In this document: one piece after another, positions 23,227-31,915 of the stretch
Position numbering within the stretch: position 1 is the stretch's first letter
How the letters are laid out: the number at the start of each line of letters is the position of its first letter
From: Clostridia bacterium
GTDB lineage: Bacteria > Bacillota_A > Clostridia > Christensenellales > Aristaeellaceae
Direction of reading: 5' to 3'
Assembly (NCBI GenBank): GCA_017509065.1
Contig: JAFWQM010000107.1
Location: 1-36,206 of the forward strand
Length of the DNA: 36,206 bases
Translations under genes and position numbers: made by a program
Notes under the pieces: generated by a model
Told to the model about the DNA's origin: nothing
The model's database searches: none
What the model saw: only the letters and a program-made list of their open reading frames with translations

Positions 23227-23301
23227 ATATGCTCCTGCTTATGCAGCCTGATCAAACTGGCTGCTAAAGTAGCTAAAGCAAGACCCCTTACTTCAGCGCC
23301 A

Positions 23302-25056
23302 TCATTTCAGTATAGTGGATGCGGCTTCACGAAGCTTCTCCATGGCATCCTTGATTTGACGCACATCTTCCGCTTCCATTTTTTCCGGCTTGCATCTGAA
23401 AAGCAGTTTCCTAAGGGCGTTCACAGATTCCTTAATTTGCTTCTTTTCATTCTTTTCTATCTGCTTGCTTTTCTCGTCCAACGCTTTTTCTACGTCGTTG
23501 ATGAGCTGCTGAGCCTCATGGCCAATCTCCAGGGATTCCCTTCTCACCTGATCTTGGGCGGCGTACTGTTCCGCATCCCGAATGGCGGCGTCGATTTCAG
23601 TGTCGCTCATTTTATCATTAGCCGTGATAGTAATACCCTGTTCTTTGCCGGTATCCTGATCCTTGGCAGAAACACGCAAAATGCCATTGGTATCAATATC
23701 GAAGGTCACTTCAATCTGCGGCACTCCGGCGGGGGCACGCTTGATGCCCTTCAACTTGAATTTTCCAATGGTTTTATTGTCCGCAGCCATGGGCCTCTCG
23801 CCCTGCAGCACGTGGATCTCCACGCTGGATTGAAATGGCGCGGCAGTCGTGAACACCTGCGAATAATGTACGGGCAGGGTGGAATTCCGCTCCACCAGCC
23901 TCGTCGCCACACCTCCCACCGTTTCAATGGAGAGAGACAGAGGCGCAACATCCAACAGCAGTATGCTTTTATTGACAGACAGTGCGTGGCTCCCGGACAA
24001 AGTATCGCCCTGAATCGCTGCGCCCTGGGCCACACACTCATCGGGATTGATGTTTTTGCTGGGCTCCATGCCCGTTAGCTGCTTCACCTTTTGCTGCACT
24101 GCCGGTATACGGGTAGAGCCGCCAACAAGCAGTACTTTTCCAAGCTCAGAAGCCGCAATGCCGGCATCGTTTAAGGCGTTTTGCACCGGCCCTGCTGTCC
24201 GCTCTATAAGGTCACGGGTCAACTCATTGAACTTGGCGCGGCTCAATGTCAATTCAATATGCACGGGCTGACCGTTTTGCTGGGCGATATAAGGCAAAGT
24301 GATTTGCGCCGCTTCTGCCGCGGACAATTCCTTTTTCGCCTGCTCTGCCGCTTCCTTCACCCTGGCCAGCGCAACGAAATCATTCCGCAGATTGATGTGG
24401 TTCTGTTTCTGTGCTTCGTCTGTGATCCAGGTGACGATCCGCTCATCAAAATCATCACCGCCCAGGTGATTGTCGCCGGATGTTGCCAGCACTTCGATGA
24501 CACTTTCGCCAATTTCGATGATAGATACATCGAAGGTGCCGCCGCCCAGATCATAGACCATCACCTTTTGCGCTGTACCGGTATTCAAACCATAGGCCAG
24601 TGCTGCGCTTGTAGGCTCGTTAATGATGCGCTTTACATTCAGCCCAGCAATTTTTCCGGCATCCTTCGTAGCTTGACGCTGAATATCGTTGAAATAGGCT
24701 GGTACTGTAATAACAGCATCGGTGACGGGCTCACTGAAATAGTTTTCCGCATCCGTGCGTAGCTTCCTGAGGATCATGGCACTGATTTCCTGGGGTGTCC
24801 AGAGTTTGCCATCGATATTGATTTTCCAATCCGTACCCATTTGACGCTTGACGGAAGAAACGGTTCTCTTTGCGTTTACGGCCGCCTGCCTCACCGCGGC
24901 AGCGCCTACCAGGCGTTCGCCATCATTGGTAAATGCTACTACAGAGGGCGTTGTTCTTTCACCTTTATCGTTGGGGATGATCACAGGGTGGCCGCCCTCC
25001 ACTACGGAAACACAGCTGTTCGTTGTGCCCAAATCAATACCAATTGTTTTGCTCAT
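23302..25056 (-). CDS. dnaK: Accessory DnaK (Hsp70) chaperone, 584 aa
   Basis: An ATP-driven chaperone that works with a J protein. The nucleotide domain shows [13 protein letters not shown] (7-19), [33 protein letters not shown], the phosphate loop [13 protein letters not shown] and [11 protein letters not shown]. The substrate domain shows [14 protein letters not shown] and the lid ends at [12 protein letters not shown]. It is about 30-50 residues shorter than a housekeeping DnaK and lacks the disordered acidic tail. With no grpE or hrcA beside it, it is probably a second, specialised copy. The start at 25056 has GGAGG at good spacing; a start at 25071 is possible. It comes 21 bp after the J-protein gene. 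Confidence 0.93.
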   Translation of the reverse strand: MSKTIGIDLGTTNSCVSVVEGGHPVIIPNDKGERTTPSVVAFTNDGERLVGAAAVRQAAVNAKRTVSSVKRQMGTDWKINIDGKLWTPQEISAMILRKLRTDAENYFSEPVTDAVITVPAYFNDIQRQATKDAGKIAGLNVKRIINEPTSAALAYGLNTGTAQKVMVYDLGGGTFDVSIIEIGESVIEVLATSGDNHLGGDDFDERIVTWITDEAQKQNHINLRNDFVALARVKEAAEQAKKELSAAEAAQITLPYIAQQNGQPVHIELTLSRAKFNELTRDLIERTAGPVQNALNDAGIAASELGKVLLVGGSTRIPAVQQKVKQLTGMEPSKNINPDECVAQGAAIQGDTLSGSHALSVNKSILLLDVAPLSLSIETVGGVATRLVERNSTLPVHYSQVFTTAAPFQSSVEIHVLQGERPMAADNKTIGKFKLKGIKRAPAGVPQIEVTFDIDTNGILRVSAKDQDTGKEQGITITANDKMSDTEIDAAIRDAEQYAAQDQVRRESLEIGHEAQQLINDVEKALDEKSKQIEKNEKKQIKESVNALRKLLFRCKPEKMEAEDVRQIKDAMEKLREAASTILK

Positions 25057-25077
25057 ATTTTTATCCTCCATTGGTTA

Positions 25078-25869
25078 TTAAATACACCGGCAGCAACAAT
25101 TGCATAAAAAATTGGCGAGACAAAATGTCATACAAATTCGGGAGGGGTCCATGGCTCCCATATTGAAACCCTGGGCCCGCCGCTCATAGGTTTGTCCCGC
25201 TTGCCGGTATTGCTGCAATAATTGATGATACAGTTGATTGTTCGGCTCCATCTGCACGGCCCGCTGCATTTCCTCCTGGGCAGTCATGGTGTTGCCACTG
25301 CCATGCTGGGCCAGAGCAAAAAGATAATGCCATCTGGAGTTTCGGCCCATACTGGGAATGCGAACCAGCAAATTGATTGCTTCCTGGAAACTGCGCTTAT
25401 TGATGGCCCGCACCGCCAGACGGATTTCCTGACTGTCAAAAGCTTCTTCCCGGGGCGGATGAACAGGGCCAGATTGCTGCTGGCCGCCAAAACCGAAGAA
25501 ATCGTCAAAATCGAACCATCCGCCGGTGGATTGCCATCCGCCCGAGCCTTGATGCCCGAAGGGGTTGTATCCGCCTCTGCTGCCCTGCTGTCGATAGGAG
25601 TTGCTTTGCTGCTGCCCGTAGCTTCCATCTGTCCGATAGCCTTGTTGGGAGCGCCGCTGCTGGTCTTGCTGCTGACGGGCCTGATACTTTTCCGGATGCG
25701 TCAGCATATCGTAGGCTTCGTTGATCTCATTCATTTTCCGGGTCGCATTGAGATCTTCCAGATGCAGGTCGGGATGGTTCTCCTTAGCCTTCTGTCGGTA
25801 AGCCTTTTTAATCTCTTCTTGGCTGGCTCCAGGTGAAATCCCCAATACTTTATAAGGATCGCTGACCAT
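25078..25869 (-). CDS. J-domain co-chaperone, 263 aa
   Basis: Stimulates the ATPase of its Hsp70 partner, presumably the adjacent DnaK. The J domain is at 1-65 (DPYKVLGISPGASQEEIKKA, then the HPD at 32-34). A Gln/Gly/Tyr-rich linker follows (about 75-140). Then comes a TPR-like helical region (AVRAINKRSFQEAINLLVRI and the next helices) and a Cys-rich end, CNCCCRCI. It lacks the zinc-finger and beta domains of classic DnaJ, so it is a class C J protein. The ATG at 25869 is chosen because the J domain begins there. It overlaps the DUF5685 gene by 20 bp. DUF5685 plus a J protein of this type is a recurrent clostridial pair. Confidence 0.9.
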   Translation of the reverse strand: MVSDPYKVLGISPGASQEEIKKAYRQKAKENHPDLHLEDLNATRKMNEINEAYDMLTHPEKYQARQQQDQQRRSQQGYRTDGSYGQQQSNSYRQQGSRGGYNPFGHQGSGGWQSTGGWFDFDDFFGFGGQQQSGPVHPPREEAFDSQEIRLAVRAINKRSFQEAINLLVRIPSMGRNSRWHYLFALAQHGSGNTMTAQEEMQRAVQMEPNNQLYHQLLQQYRQAGQTYERRAQGFNMGAMDPSRICMTFCLANFLCNCCCRCI

Positions 25870-26617
25870 GGCCGTCACCCGCCCTTTTCTGCATTTGTCG
25901 ATTGTATTGCTGCCATACGCCGGAATAGAGAATGTTCCGCATAATATTGACATCTTGAACAAGCGGCAGCTTTTCAAAAATTTCCGCCGCCTGGCCCAGA
26001 GGCTGCTGCAGTATTTCTTTTGCTTCTTCTGGTTTAACTGCCATATGAAGAAGGGGATTATAGCAGTTCTTTTTCAGGTCATGTTCATAATCAACTGCAG
26101 CATCCATCATATAAATGAATTTTCCCAAAGCATAGCCCAAGCAGCCCATATGTCTTTGAAAATAATCATCCTCTACAGCAAATATACAGGCCAGCATTTT
26201 TCCGCTGTAATCCGCTGCCTGTTCTGGCTGGGCATGATCGATTTTTTCGATTTCCTGAATAACCGATAAACACAATTCAATATCCTTACAAACATTGGGC
26301 CATCTCTCTTTAACAACAAGATAGGCCTTTTTCAGCATTTCAGCATATAATTTCCCAGTGCTTTTTCTTTCATCCTGCCAATCATCCAATGCTTTGTAAT
26401 AAGCCAGCACAACCGTCATATCCGCCGCATAATCTGTATATTTCGTGATGATTTCAGGATGCTTTTTTAAAGGATGCGGCGGACAAATTGCTTCTGTCCG
26501 TGTTTCATCCGGCTCATAAAGAGAGCACAGCAGCAGGATCAGGAATGTCATATCATAATTCAATCCTATCCGCCCAGCCAGGCCATATTGATCATTCACC
26601 TTCGGCACAGACCGCAA
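25850..26617 (-). CDS. DUF5685 family protein, main open frame (5' end frameshifted)
   Basis: A DUF5685 protein, function unknown. It is helical, with GLAGRIGLNYDMTFLILLLCSL, a DWQDERKSTGKLY segment and CLGYALGKFIYMMDAAVDYEHD, the core of the family. This helix/Asp pattern is reminiscent of isoprenoid-synthase-like folds (weak inference). The open frame starts at an internal ATG; the real start with MFGFIRPY lies at 26688 in another frame and is interrupted near 26600 (see the separate 5' fragment). One missing base in AGGTGAAT would restore CRRLNDQYG. This is either a pseudogene or a sequencing error. It overlaps the J-protein gene by 20 bp. Confidence 0.8.
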   Translation of the reverse strand: MRSVPKVNDQYGLAGRIGLNYDMTFLILLLCSLYEPDETRTEAICPPHPLKKHPEIITKYTDYAADMTVVLAYYKALDDWQDERKSTGKLYAEMLKKAYLVVKERWPNVCKDIELCLSVIQEIEKIDHAQPEQAADYSGKMLACIFAVEDDYFQRHMGCLGYALGKFIYMMDAAVDYEHDLKKNCYNPLLHMAVKPEEAKEILQQPLGQAAEIFEKLPLVQDVNIMRNILYSGVWQQYNRQMQKRAGDGHGQRSL

Positions 26618-26688
26618 TAAAGGCCCCGGTAGCGGAGTTTTTCTTCCGACGATAAATCGGCCTCATAAGGCCGGATGAATCCAAACAT
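26596..26688 (-). pseudogene. 5' fragment of the DUF5685 gene (30 codons before the frameshift)
   Basis: The frame reads MFGFIRPYEADLSSEEKLRY, then RGLYCGLCRR and a TGA stop. MFGFIRPY and YCGLCR are the standard DUF5685 N-terminus. The ATG at 26688 has AGGAGC overlapping the end of the zinc-ribbon gene. The downstream frame (-1) carries the rest of the protein. Confidence 0.75.
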
Positions 26689-26699
26689 GGGCTTGCTCC

Positions 26700-27113
26700 T
26701 TATGTTTTTATCTTGAAATAATGCTGACACTTAGGGCAGCGGATATCCTTTTCTCCTTCGCCTCGATTGGAGCGCAGCAGTGTTTTGCACTGCGGACATT
26801 TGAAATATTTGTATTGGCGCCTCAGCTTGAGGCGCAGGAAAAATTGATGCGCCTTGCTTCTCGCGCTCTCCCAGCCAAGTACGAACTTTTTGTTTTCTTC
26901 TTCCCGTTTATAGCTTTTCTTTGAGAATACGCGGAATAGAGCCCACGCATACAGTACGATACTGACCAGAACCAGAAGGCCAAAGCCGGTAACGGACCCC
27001 ATAAGCTGCAAAATGAGACTCGTGGTCAGCGACACAAACGCCAATTGGTCTATTCCGTTCCGCCCGCTCATCCAAGCTGTGAATCTGCGGCCTATTCGCC
27101 GAAAAAAAGACAT
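26700..27113 (-). CDS. Membrane protein with C-terminal zinc ribbon, 137 aa
   Basis: Two membrane helices (about 24-41 and 44-63) are followed by a charged helical stretch and a zinc ribbon with Cys106/109 (CPQC) and Cys126/129 (CPKC). The ribbon resembles those of DnaJ-adjacent clostridial zinc-ribbon proteins, which are presumed to bind nucleic acid or a protein partner. The N-terminus is very basic. GGAGGAATACT precedes the ATG. It lies between a flavodoxin gene (57 bp) and DUF5685 (11 bp), in the same operon. Function unknown. Confidence 0.75.
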   Translation of the reverse strand: MSFFRRIGRRFTAWMSGRNGIDQLAFVSLTTSLILQLMGSVTGFGLLVLVSIVLYAWALFRVFSKKSYKREEENKKFVLGWESARSKAHQFFLRLKLRRQYKYFKCPQCKTLLRSNRGEGEKDIRCPKCQHYFKIKT

Positions 27114-27170
27114 AGTATTCCTCCGTCAGCTATTTATCGAAAACCACACAGAAATTCCGACCAATCTGTT

Positions 27171-27572
27171 TTACGGTGCTATCAAATACCGGGATGCAAA
27201 AACATCCGCATCCCGCAGATCAGTGTCCTTCGGCTTTCCGCGGACATAGAAATATTGTTCCTCACCCGATATGCCTCTGTCACTCAGGGCTTGTTTGATC
27301 AGATCGATGGCATGCCTGGAAATCCAAGAAGTGGAAAAGACGACAGCTTTCTTAATTCCCCGCCTGGGCAATTTCTGAATATAGTTTTCCAGCTTTTTGT
27401 CGATTCCGTAAGCATATAGCGCCCCGCCGATAAACAGCACGTCTACAGGCCCGGAAAGGGCGGGATGCTGTGCGTCAATGGATATTGCGGGAACGCCCAA
27501 GGGTTTAGCGATAGCCTCAGCAATAGCTTTCGTGTGCCCCGAACGTGAATAATATCGAACAGCCGCTTTCAT
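27171..27572 (-). CDS. Flavodoxin-like protein, 133 aa
   Basis: A second short flavodoxin-fold protein. The phosphate loop is YYSRSGHTKAIAEAIA (7-22), then the VDVLFIGGALYAYGIDKKLE block with the 60s loop, and KKAVVFSTSWISRHA with the 90s loop. It is smaller than a standard flavodoxin (about 145-170 aa). The start at 27572 is supported by AGGAGATGGGAC; the longer frame to 27692 crosses its promoter and box E. It is the first gene of the probable flavodoxin-zinc ribbon-DUF5685-DnaJ-DnaK(-DUF454) operon. Confidence 0.85.
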   Translation of the reverse strand: MKAAVRYYSRSGHTKAIAEAIAKPLGVPAISIDAQHPALSGPVDVLFIGGALYAYGIDKKLENYIQKLPRRGIKKAVVFSTSWISRHAIDLIKQALSDRGISGEEQYFYVRGKPKDTDLRDADVFASRYLIAP

Positions 27573-27628
27573 GATTGTCCCATCTCCTTGCTTTATTAAA
27601 ACGAACTGTTTTACAGCTCGACAGGGCA

Positions 27629-27662
27629 ATCTTAGCATGGAATTATAAACTGAAGCTAAACT
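27629..27662 (-). promoter_or_regulatory. Response-regulator box E and promoter of the flavodoxin/DnaJ/DnaK operon
   Basis: On the minus strand the box is AGTTTAGCTTCAGTTTAT (complement of 27645-27662), exactly 10 bp, then TAAGAT (complement of 27629-27634). Confidence 0.78.
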
Positions 27663-27699
27663 CACATACATTGCTTGACGGATTCGATACATCCGCTTT

Positions 27700-28416
27700 T
27701 CATCTCAGTTTTTTGCAGTACTGTGTGCAAAGCTTATCCGTACAGTTACTGCATTGCAGAGCGATGTTGGATATTTCCCAGAAGCGTTCCGGGTAAAGCA
27801 TTACACAAAGCTCCCATACCAGCCAAGCAGCAAACGCAATGAGAAGAGAGGTGGTATAAAAACCGGGGGTGAGCAAAAAAGGCGAAAACATCATCAGGTG
27901 ATCCCAGTTAAAAATACGGCAAGTAGTGCAGCATTTATTCTTCATAATCAATCGAAAAGGACACCAGATCAGGACGCAGATCAAATCGCACACATAAAAA
28001 GCTACGCAGATCAGGAATATTTCATTTCTCCCAAGAATCTGCGTAAAAAATAGAACAGCAAGAATCCCCAGCATGCCGACCCAAATCAAAAACACCTTAT
28101 AAGCGCCTTTCGTTGTATCGACAATGTGAGCTTTCAACGCTTCGTAATTGATAGCTTCTTTACGAGGCTGAAATCTAAACAGAAATAGCTTTTGTGAACC
28201 CAGCGCAATTCTTTTGCGAACAGGAATCAGCTGCGCGGACATATCCACTACCCAAACTGCCCAAAGAATATGCAGCACGGAAAAAGAAGAAAAGAAGTTC
28301 CATGAGCTGAGCACATCAAATGCAGATGGATGAAATAAATACACGTATAGCACGGCCAGCGCCATGAGGCAGCGGCATGCCAAACGAATAAAATACGTTT
28401 TCCTGGTTTTTGACAT
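27700..28416 (-). CDS. Hypothetical membrane protein with cysteine motifs, 238 aa
   Basis: I recognise no named family. There are five to six membrane helices. Cysteine groups lie in the WCPFRLIMKNKCCTTCRIFNWD stretch and near the C-terminus in CSNCTDKLC plus CKKLR. The pattern suggests metal or Fe-S binding at the membrane face; this is inference. The ATG at 28416 has GGAAGGAAT upstream. It lies downstream of ftsH across a terminator, with no promoter of its own visible, so it may depend on read-through. The redox-looking cysteines fit the flavodoxins and 4Fe-4S protein of the island. Confidence 0.7.
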   Translation of the reverse strand: MSKTRKTYFIRLACRCLMALAVLYVYLFHPSAFDVLSSWNFFSSFSVLHILWAVWVVDMSAQLIPVRKRIALGSQKLFLFRFQPRKEAINYEALKAHIVDTTKGAYKVFLIWVGMLGILAVLFFTQILGRNEIFLICVAFYVCDLICVLIWCPFRLIMKNKCCTTCRIFNWDHLMMFSPFLLTPGFYTTSLLIAFAAWLVWELCVMLYPERFWEISNIALQCSNCTDKLCTQYCKKLR

Positions 28417-28452
28417 ATCAGATTCCTTCCCGTAAGCTTTCCTCAGAACAGG

Positions 28453-28478
28453 AAAAGGCCGCAGCAAAGCAGCCTTTT
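28453..28478 (-). terminator. Terminator-like hairpin after ftsH
   Basis: AAAAGGCTGC and GCGGCCTTTT (minus strand) form a 10-bp stem with one wobble and a 6-nt loop; the arm itself supplies TTTT. It may be partial. Confidence 0.6.
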
Positions 28479-28496
28479 CCCCTCTAACAAATAATA

Positions 28497-30326
28497 TTAA
28501 CCGTTCAAAATCTTCATAAACTCTTCGCCGGTGATGGTCTCCTTTTGCAGCAGATATGCAGCCAATTCATGCAGCTTATCTTCGTTTTCTTTCAGGATTT
28601 GAGCAGCTTTTGCCCGCGCCTGACCGATCAAATCCACCACCTGTTCATCGATTTTCTCCGCATAAGCGGAACTGCATGAAAGTGAGGTATCCTGCCCAAG
28701 GTACTGCCCATTCACCGTTTCCAGGGCCACCATCCCGAAATCCCCCATGCCATAGCGGGTAATCATGCCGCGGGCCAGCTTGGTTGCTTTTTCAATATCG
28801 TTGCTGGCTCCGGTAGTAATGGCGTGGAAAACAAGCTCCTCCGCCGCCTGTCCGCCAGTCAGGGTTGCGATCTTGTTGAACAGTTCTTCCTTGCTCATCA
28901 AATAGTTGTTATCTTCCTCCACCTGCATCGTATATCCCAGAGCGCCGGAGGTTCGGGGGATAATTGTGATTTTCGTGACAGGCGCAGAGTTTTTTTGCTT
29001 GGCCGCAACCAGGGCGTGCCCGATTTCATGGTAAGAAACAATTCGTTTTTCTTCTTCAGACAACACCGCGTTCTTCCTCTGATACCCGGCAATCACCGTT
29101 TCCACGCTCTCCATCAAATCTTCCTGGCTCACTTCGTTTCGGCCCATGCGCACGGCTCGCAGCGCAGCCTCATTGATAATATTTGCCAGCTCAGCGCCGC
29201 TGGCCCCGCTGGTGGCACGGGCGATTTCCTTCATGTCAATGCCGCTGCCCATCCTGATGTGATTGGCGTGTACGTTCAGGATGGCTTCCCGGCCTATGAG
29301 ATCAGGCAACTCTACGGGGATGCGGCGGTCAAACCTTCCGGGACGCAGCAATGCGGGATCCAGAGATTCGGGACGGTTGGTAGCCGCCAGGATGACCACG
29401 CCCTTCTTACCGTCGAAGCCATCCATTTCGGTGAGAAGCTGATTGAGGGTCTGCTCCCTTTCATCATTTCCGCCGATCCCGGACCCATTGTCGCGCTTTT
29501 TACCGATGGTATCGATTTCGTCAATAAACACGATGCAGGGTGCTTTTTCATTGGCCTGCCTGAACAAATCGCGAACCTTGGCAGCGCCCATGCCCACAAA
29601 CATTTCCACAAATTCTGAGCCGCTGATGGAGAAGAAGGGTACCTTGGCTTCCCCAGCCACCGCCTTGGCCAGCATTGTCTTGCCTGTACCGGGAGGGCCC
29701 ACCAGCAGCGCACCCTTGGGCAGCTTGGCTCCAATGCCCGCATATTTGTCTGGGTGCTCCAGAAAATCCACAATTTCTTTCAGGGCATCCTTCGCTTCTT
29801 CTTCCCCTGCTACGTCCTGGAAGGTGACTCCCGTTTCTTTCTCCGCAACGATCTTGGCGTTGGCCTTGCCAAAGCTCATGGCATTCATGCCGCCACCCAT
29901 ATGCTTATTCATCTGGTTCATGAATACACGTCCCAGCAGAGAAAACAGCGCAATGGGCACGATCCAGCTGATGAAGAAACTGAGAAGAGGATTGTTTTGG
30001 GTCGGAATCTGGGCGCTGAAATGCACGCCGGCCGCTTCCAGCCGGGCACGCAGTCCGTCATCCGGGAACACGGCAGTTTTGCATATCATTTCCTGCTGGC
30101 TGTCATTTTTTGCAATGAAAATGATCTGATTGCTCTCCTGGTCAAGCGATACTTCGCTGACCTTTCCGGCGTCTACCCACTGGAGAAAATCACTGTACCC
30201 GACTTCCTGCACCTGTCTGGCCAGCAAGGAAGGGAATACGAAGGCATTCAGCAGAAATATGATGGTTATAGCGACAGCAATATAGAATACGAGAGGTTTT
30301 TTGCTGGGATTCTTGTTTTCAAGCAT
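28497..30326 (-). CDS. ftsH: FtsH AAA+ membrane zinc protease, 609 aa
   Basis: A membrane-anchored hexameric protease that extracts and degrades misfolded or regulated membrane and cytoplasmic proteins. There are two membrane helices (about 12-33 and 113-135) with an external domain between them. The AAA module shows Walker A GPPGTGKT (210-217), Walker [10 protein letters not shown] (264-272), the pore motif FVGMG, and the second region of homology with [19 protein letters not shown]. The zinc site HEIGH is at 433-437. The C-terminus ends without the long charged tail of housekeeping FtsH. AGGAGGGTC precedes the ATG. It lies 15 bp after the DUF389 gene, so the two form an operon. Because it sits in an accessory block, I regard it as an additional copy. 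Confidence 0.95.
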   Translation of the reverse strand: MLENKNPSKKPLVFYIAVAITIIFLLNAFVFPSLLARQVQEVGYSDFLQWVDAGKVSEVSLDQESNQIIFIAKNDSQQEMICKTAVFPDDGLRARLEAAGVHFSAQIPTQNNPLLSFFISWIVPIALFSLLGRVFMNQMNKHMGGGMNAMSFGKANAKIVAEKETGVTFQDVAGEEEAKDALKEIVDFLEHPDKYAGIGAKLPKGALLVGPPGTGKTMLAKAVAGEAKVPFFSISGSEFVEMFVGMGAAKVRDLFRQANEKAPCIVFIDEIDTIGKKRDNGSGIGGNDEREQTLNQLLTEMDGFDGKKGVVILAATNRPESLDPALLRPGRFDRRIPVELPDLIGREAILNVHANHIRMGSGIDMKEIARATSGASGAELANIINEAALRAVRMGRNEVSQEDLMESVETVIAGYQRKNAVLSEEEKRIVSYHEIGHALVAAKQKNSAPVTKITIIPRTSGALGYTMQVEEDNNYLMSKEELFNKIATLTGGQAAEELVFHAITTGASNDIEKATKLARGMITRYGMGDFGMVALETVNGQYLGQDTSLSCSSAYAEKIDEQVVDLIGQARAKAAQILKENEDKLHELAAYLLQKETITGEEFMKILNG

Positions 30327-30341
30327 GGTAAGACCCTCCTT

Positions 30342-31100
30342 TTATTGTGCCAGAATAAAGGTAAATGCCGCTGCTGGGATCAAAATGATGATCGTATTCC
30401 GGATCATATTTTTCCGAAGCAGGATCCATTCTTTTTCAGTCAGCTCCCGTTCCCTGGGGATCCGAAGCAAAGCCAGAACCACGGCTGAGGAAGTAAAAAT
30501 GAAGTAGGTATTTACTATAAATAAATAGGCAGCGCCCGCCAGCATCCTCCACTGTCCGTTGGCGATCGCAAAACCACAGGTGCACAGCGGGGGCATCAGG
30601 GCGGTGGCAATCGCGACGCCTGGGATAACCGTTCCGCTCCTGTCTTTTCTGGTCTGCCCAATAATGCCTGCCAGTCCGCCGCACACCGCGATCATCACAT
30701 CATAAAAGCCGGGTGTCGTGCGAGCCAGCAATTCGCTTGTTGCTTCCTTCCGAGGGGACAGAAGAAAATATATAGCAGATGCTGCTACGCTGAGCAGGAT
30801 CTGAAACAGAAAGCCGTAGGCAGAACGCTTGAATTGATCCGTATTCACAGATACTGCTCCATGGGCCATAGCGAGAATACTGCCCATCAATGGAGAAATC
30901 AGCATTGCGCCAATAATCACGGCAGTGGAATTGGTATTCAGCCCTACGGAGGCAATGAGCATTGCCAACACAAGAACGCACAGGTTTGTACCCGTCACTT
31001 TTCCATTCCCGATAATTCGCTCCCGAATTTCCTCATGGGAGGCCGTGTCTTCTTTCAATGAGAAGGCTGCACGAATCACTGAACGAAATGGCTGCTGCAA
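30342..31100 (-). CDS. DUF389 membrane protein (TIGR00341 type), 252 aa
   Basis: A polytopic membrane protein of the DUF389 family, biochemical role unknown. Hallmarks are LIASVGLNTNSTAVIIGAML and SPLMGSILAMAHGA in the first helices, GVAIATALMPPLCTCGFA later, and a last-helix segment after RKNMIRNTIIILIPAA. Six to seven membrane helices are predicted by eye. The TTG at 31100 is the best available start, with AAAGGATG about 11 bp upstream; a nearby ATG is out of frame. It is the first gene of the DUF389-ftsH pair, after a terminator that closes the DUF1269 unit. Confidence 0.85.
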   Translation of the reverse strand: MQQPFRSVIRAAFSLKEDTASHEEIRERIIGNGKVTGTNLCVLVLAMLIASVGLNTNSTAVIIGAMLISPLMGSILAMAHGAVSVNTDQFKRSAYGFLFQILLSVAASAIYFLLSPRKEATSELLARTTPGFYDVMIAVCGGLAGIIGQTRKDRSGTVIPGVAIATALMPPLCTCGFAIANGQWRMLAGAAYLFIVNTYFIFTSSAVVLALLRIPRERELTEKEWILLRKNMIRNTIIILIPAAAFTFILAQ

Positions 31101-31123
31101 AGCTGTTCATCCTTTCCTGCATG

Positions 31124-31151
31124 AAAACCACCGCCGGACCAGCCGACGGTG
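31124..31151 (-). terminator. Terminator after the DUF1269 gene
   Basis: On the minus strand CACCGTCGG and CCGGCGGTG pair around a 5-nt loop, followed by GTTTTC. Confidence 0.65.
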
Positions 31152-31170
31152 AATAATGGGGATTACAAGA

Positions 31171-31794
31171 TCAGTTTTTTTTGAATCTTGCTTTAAAGGA
31201 CTCAAAATCCGCTTTGATTTTTGCGCGTTTGTCCTCTACGGCCTGTTTCCTCTCAGCCTTTTTTGTATCCCGAAGCTGCTGACGGGCTTGCCGTTCCATC
31301 TCTTTTTGCATTCTTTCCGCTTCTTCCACTTCCTCCGCAATAACGGCGGCATCGAAGCGAAGAATGTCTGTTTTAAATCTCCCCAGCTTTTCATCCAGGG
31401 AAGCCTCTTCAGCTTCTTCTGCCAGGATAATCAGCGCAACGCAGCCGTCCTCCAGCTTATCGGCCACTTTTTCAATCAGACTGGCGCTGTTCTTTTCATC
31501 CTTCGCGTCCACAATACTGCCTGCCAGAGCGCCGGTAGAGCCCAGCAGCATGACGCCTATTGGGCCGCCTAAAATACCCAGCAGGCCTCCGATCACACCA
31601 CCACGATGAGTATCGTCCGTTGTATGGATGCCGGATTGGAAAGCATCACATTCCACAATGGACTTTCCTACGCGCTTGATCAAAGACATTTGCAGGATAC
31701 CATAATCATCGGTCAGCGGCTGCTGACGAAGCGTTGTTATGGCCTGATACCCTTCGCTTTCTACCTGAAAAATGGCGGCAATGATGTTCTCCAT
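31171..31794 (-). CDS. DUF1269 family protein, 207 aa
   Basis: A DUF1269-type protein, function unknown, often found with stress genes. The N-terminal half is an alpha/beta unit (IIAAIFQVESEGYQAITTLR). The centre is a Gly-rich membrane-like hairpin (GGVIGGLLGILGGPIGVMLL), and next comes KVADKLEDGCVALIILAEEAEE. The C-terminal 60 residues are a highly charged coiled coil (EEVEEAERMQKEMERQARQQ and on). The strong site AAGGAGCTGAC is before the ATG. It is divergent from the TetR gene across a palindromic operator, so it is probably repressed by that protein. Confidence 0.85.
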   Translation of the reverse strand: MENIIAAIFQVESEGYQAITTLRQQPLTDDYGILQMSLIKRVGKSIVECDAFQSGIHTTDDTHRGGVIGGLLGILGGPIGVMLLGSTGALAGSIVDAKDEKNSASLIEKVADKLEDGCVALIILAEEAEEASLDEKLGRFKTDILRFDAAVIAEEVEEAERMQKEMERQARQQLRDTKKAERKQAVEDKRAKIKADFESFKARFKKN

Positions 31795-31850
31795 AGTGTC
31801 AGCTCCTTTTTGGATGATGAAGCTGAAAATTGCAGCTTCTCGTGATTGTT

Positions 31851-31880
31851 ATTGTATCATAGTGAAAAATATGATACAAT
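31851..31880. promoter_or_regulatory. Palindromic divergent promoter/operator between DUF1269 and tetR genes
   Basis: ATTGTATCATA (31851-31861) and TATGATACAAT (31870-31880) are a perfect 11-bp inverted repeat with an 8-bp spacer. On the plus strand TTGTAT (31852-31857), 17 bp and TACAAT (31875-31880) form a promoter, and by symmetry the same holds on the minus strand. Each arm is thus the -35 of one promoter and the -10 of the other. A bound TetR dimer would block both. Confidence 0.8.
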
Positions 31881-31915
31881 TGTTTTGTTATTTTATGAAA
31901 CACAGGAGAGAAACT

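Noticed and set aside
23245..23290. A sixth response-regulator box upstream of the DUF454 gene
   Set aside because: CAGTTTGAT and an upstream TTTAG are present, but the half-site spacing is 12 bp and there is no -10 at the fixed distance, so it does not meet the pattern of the other five.
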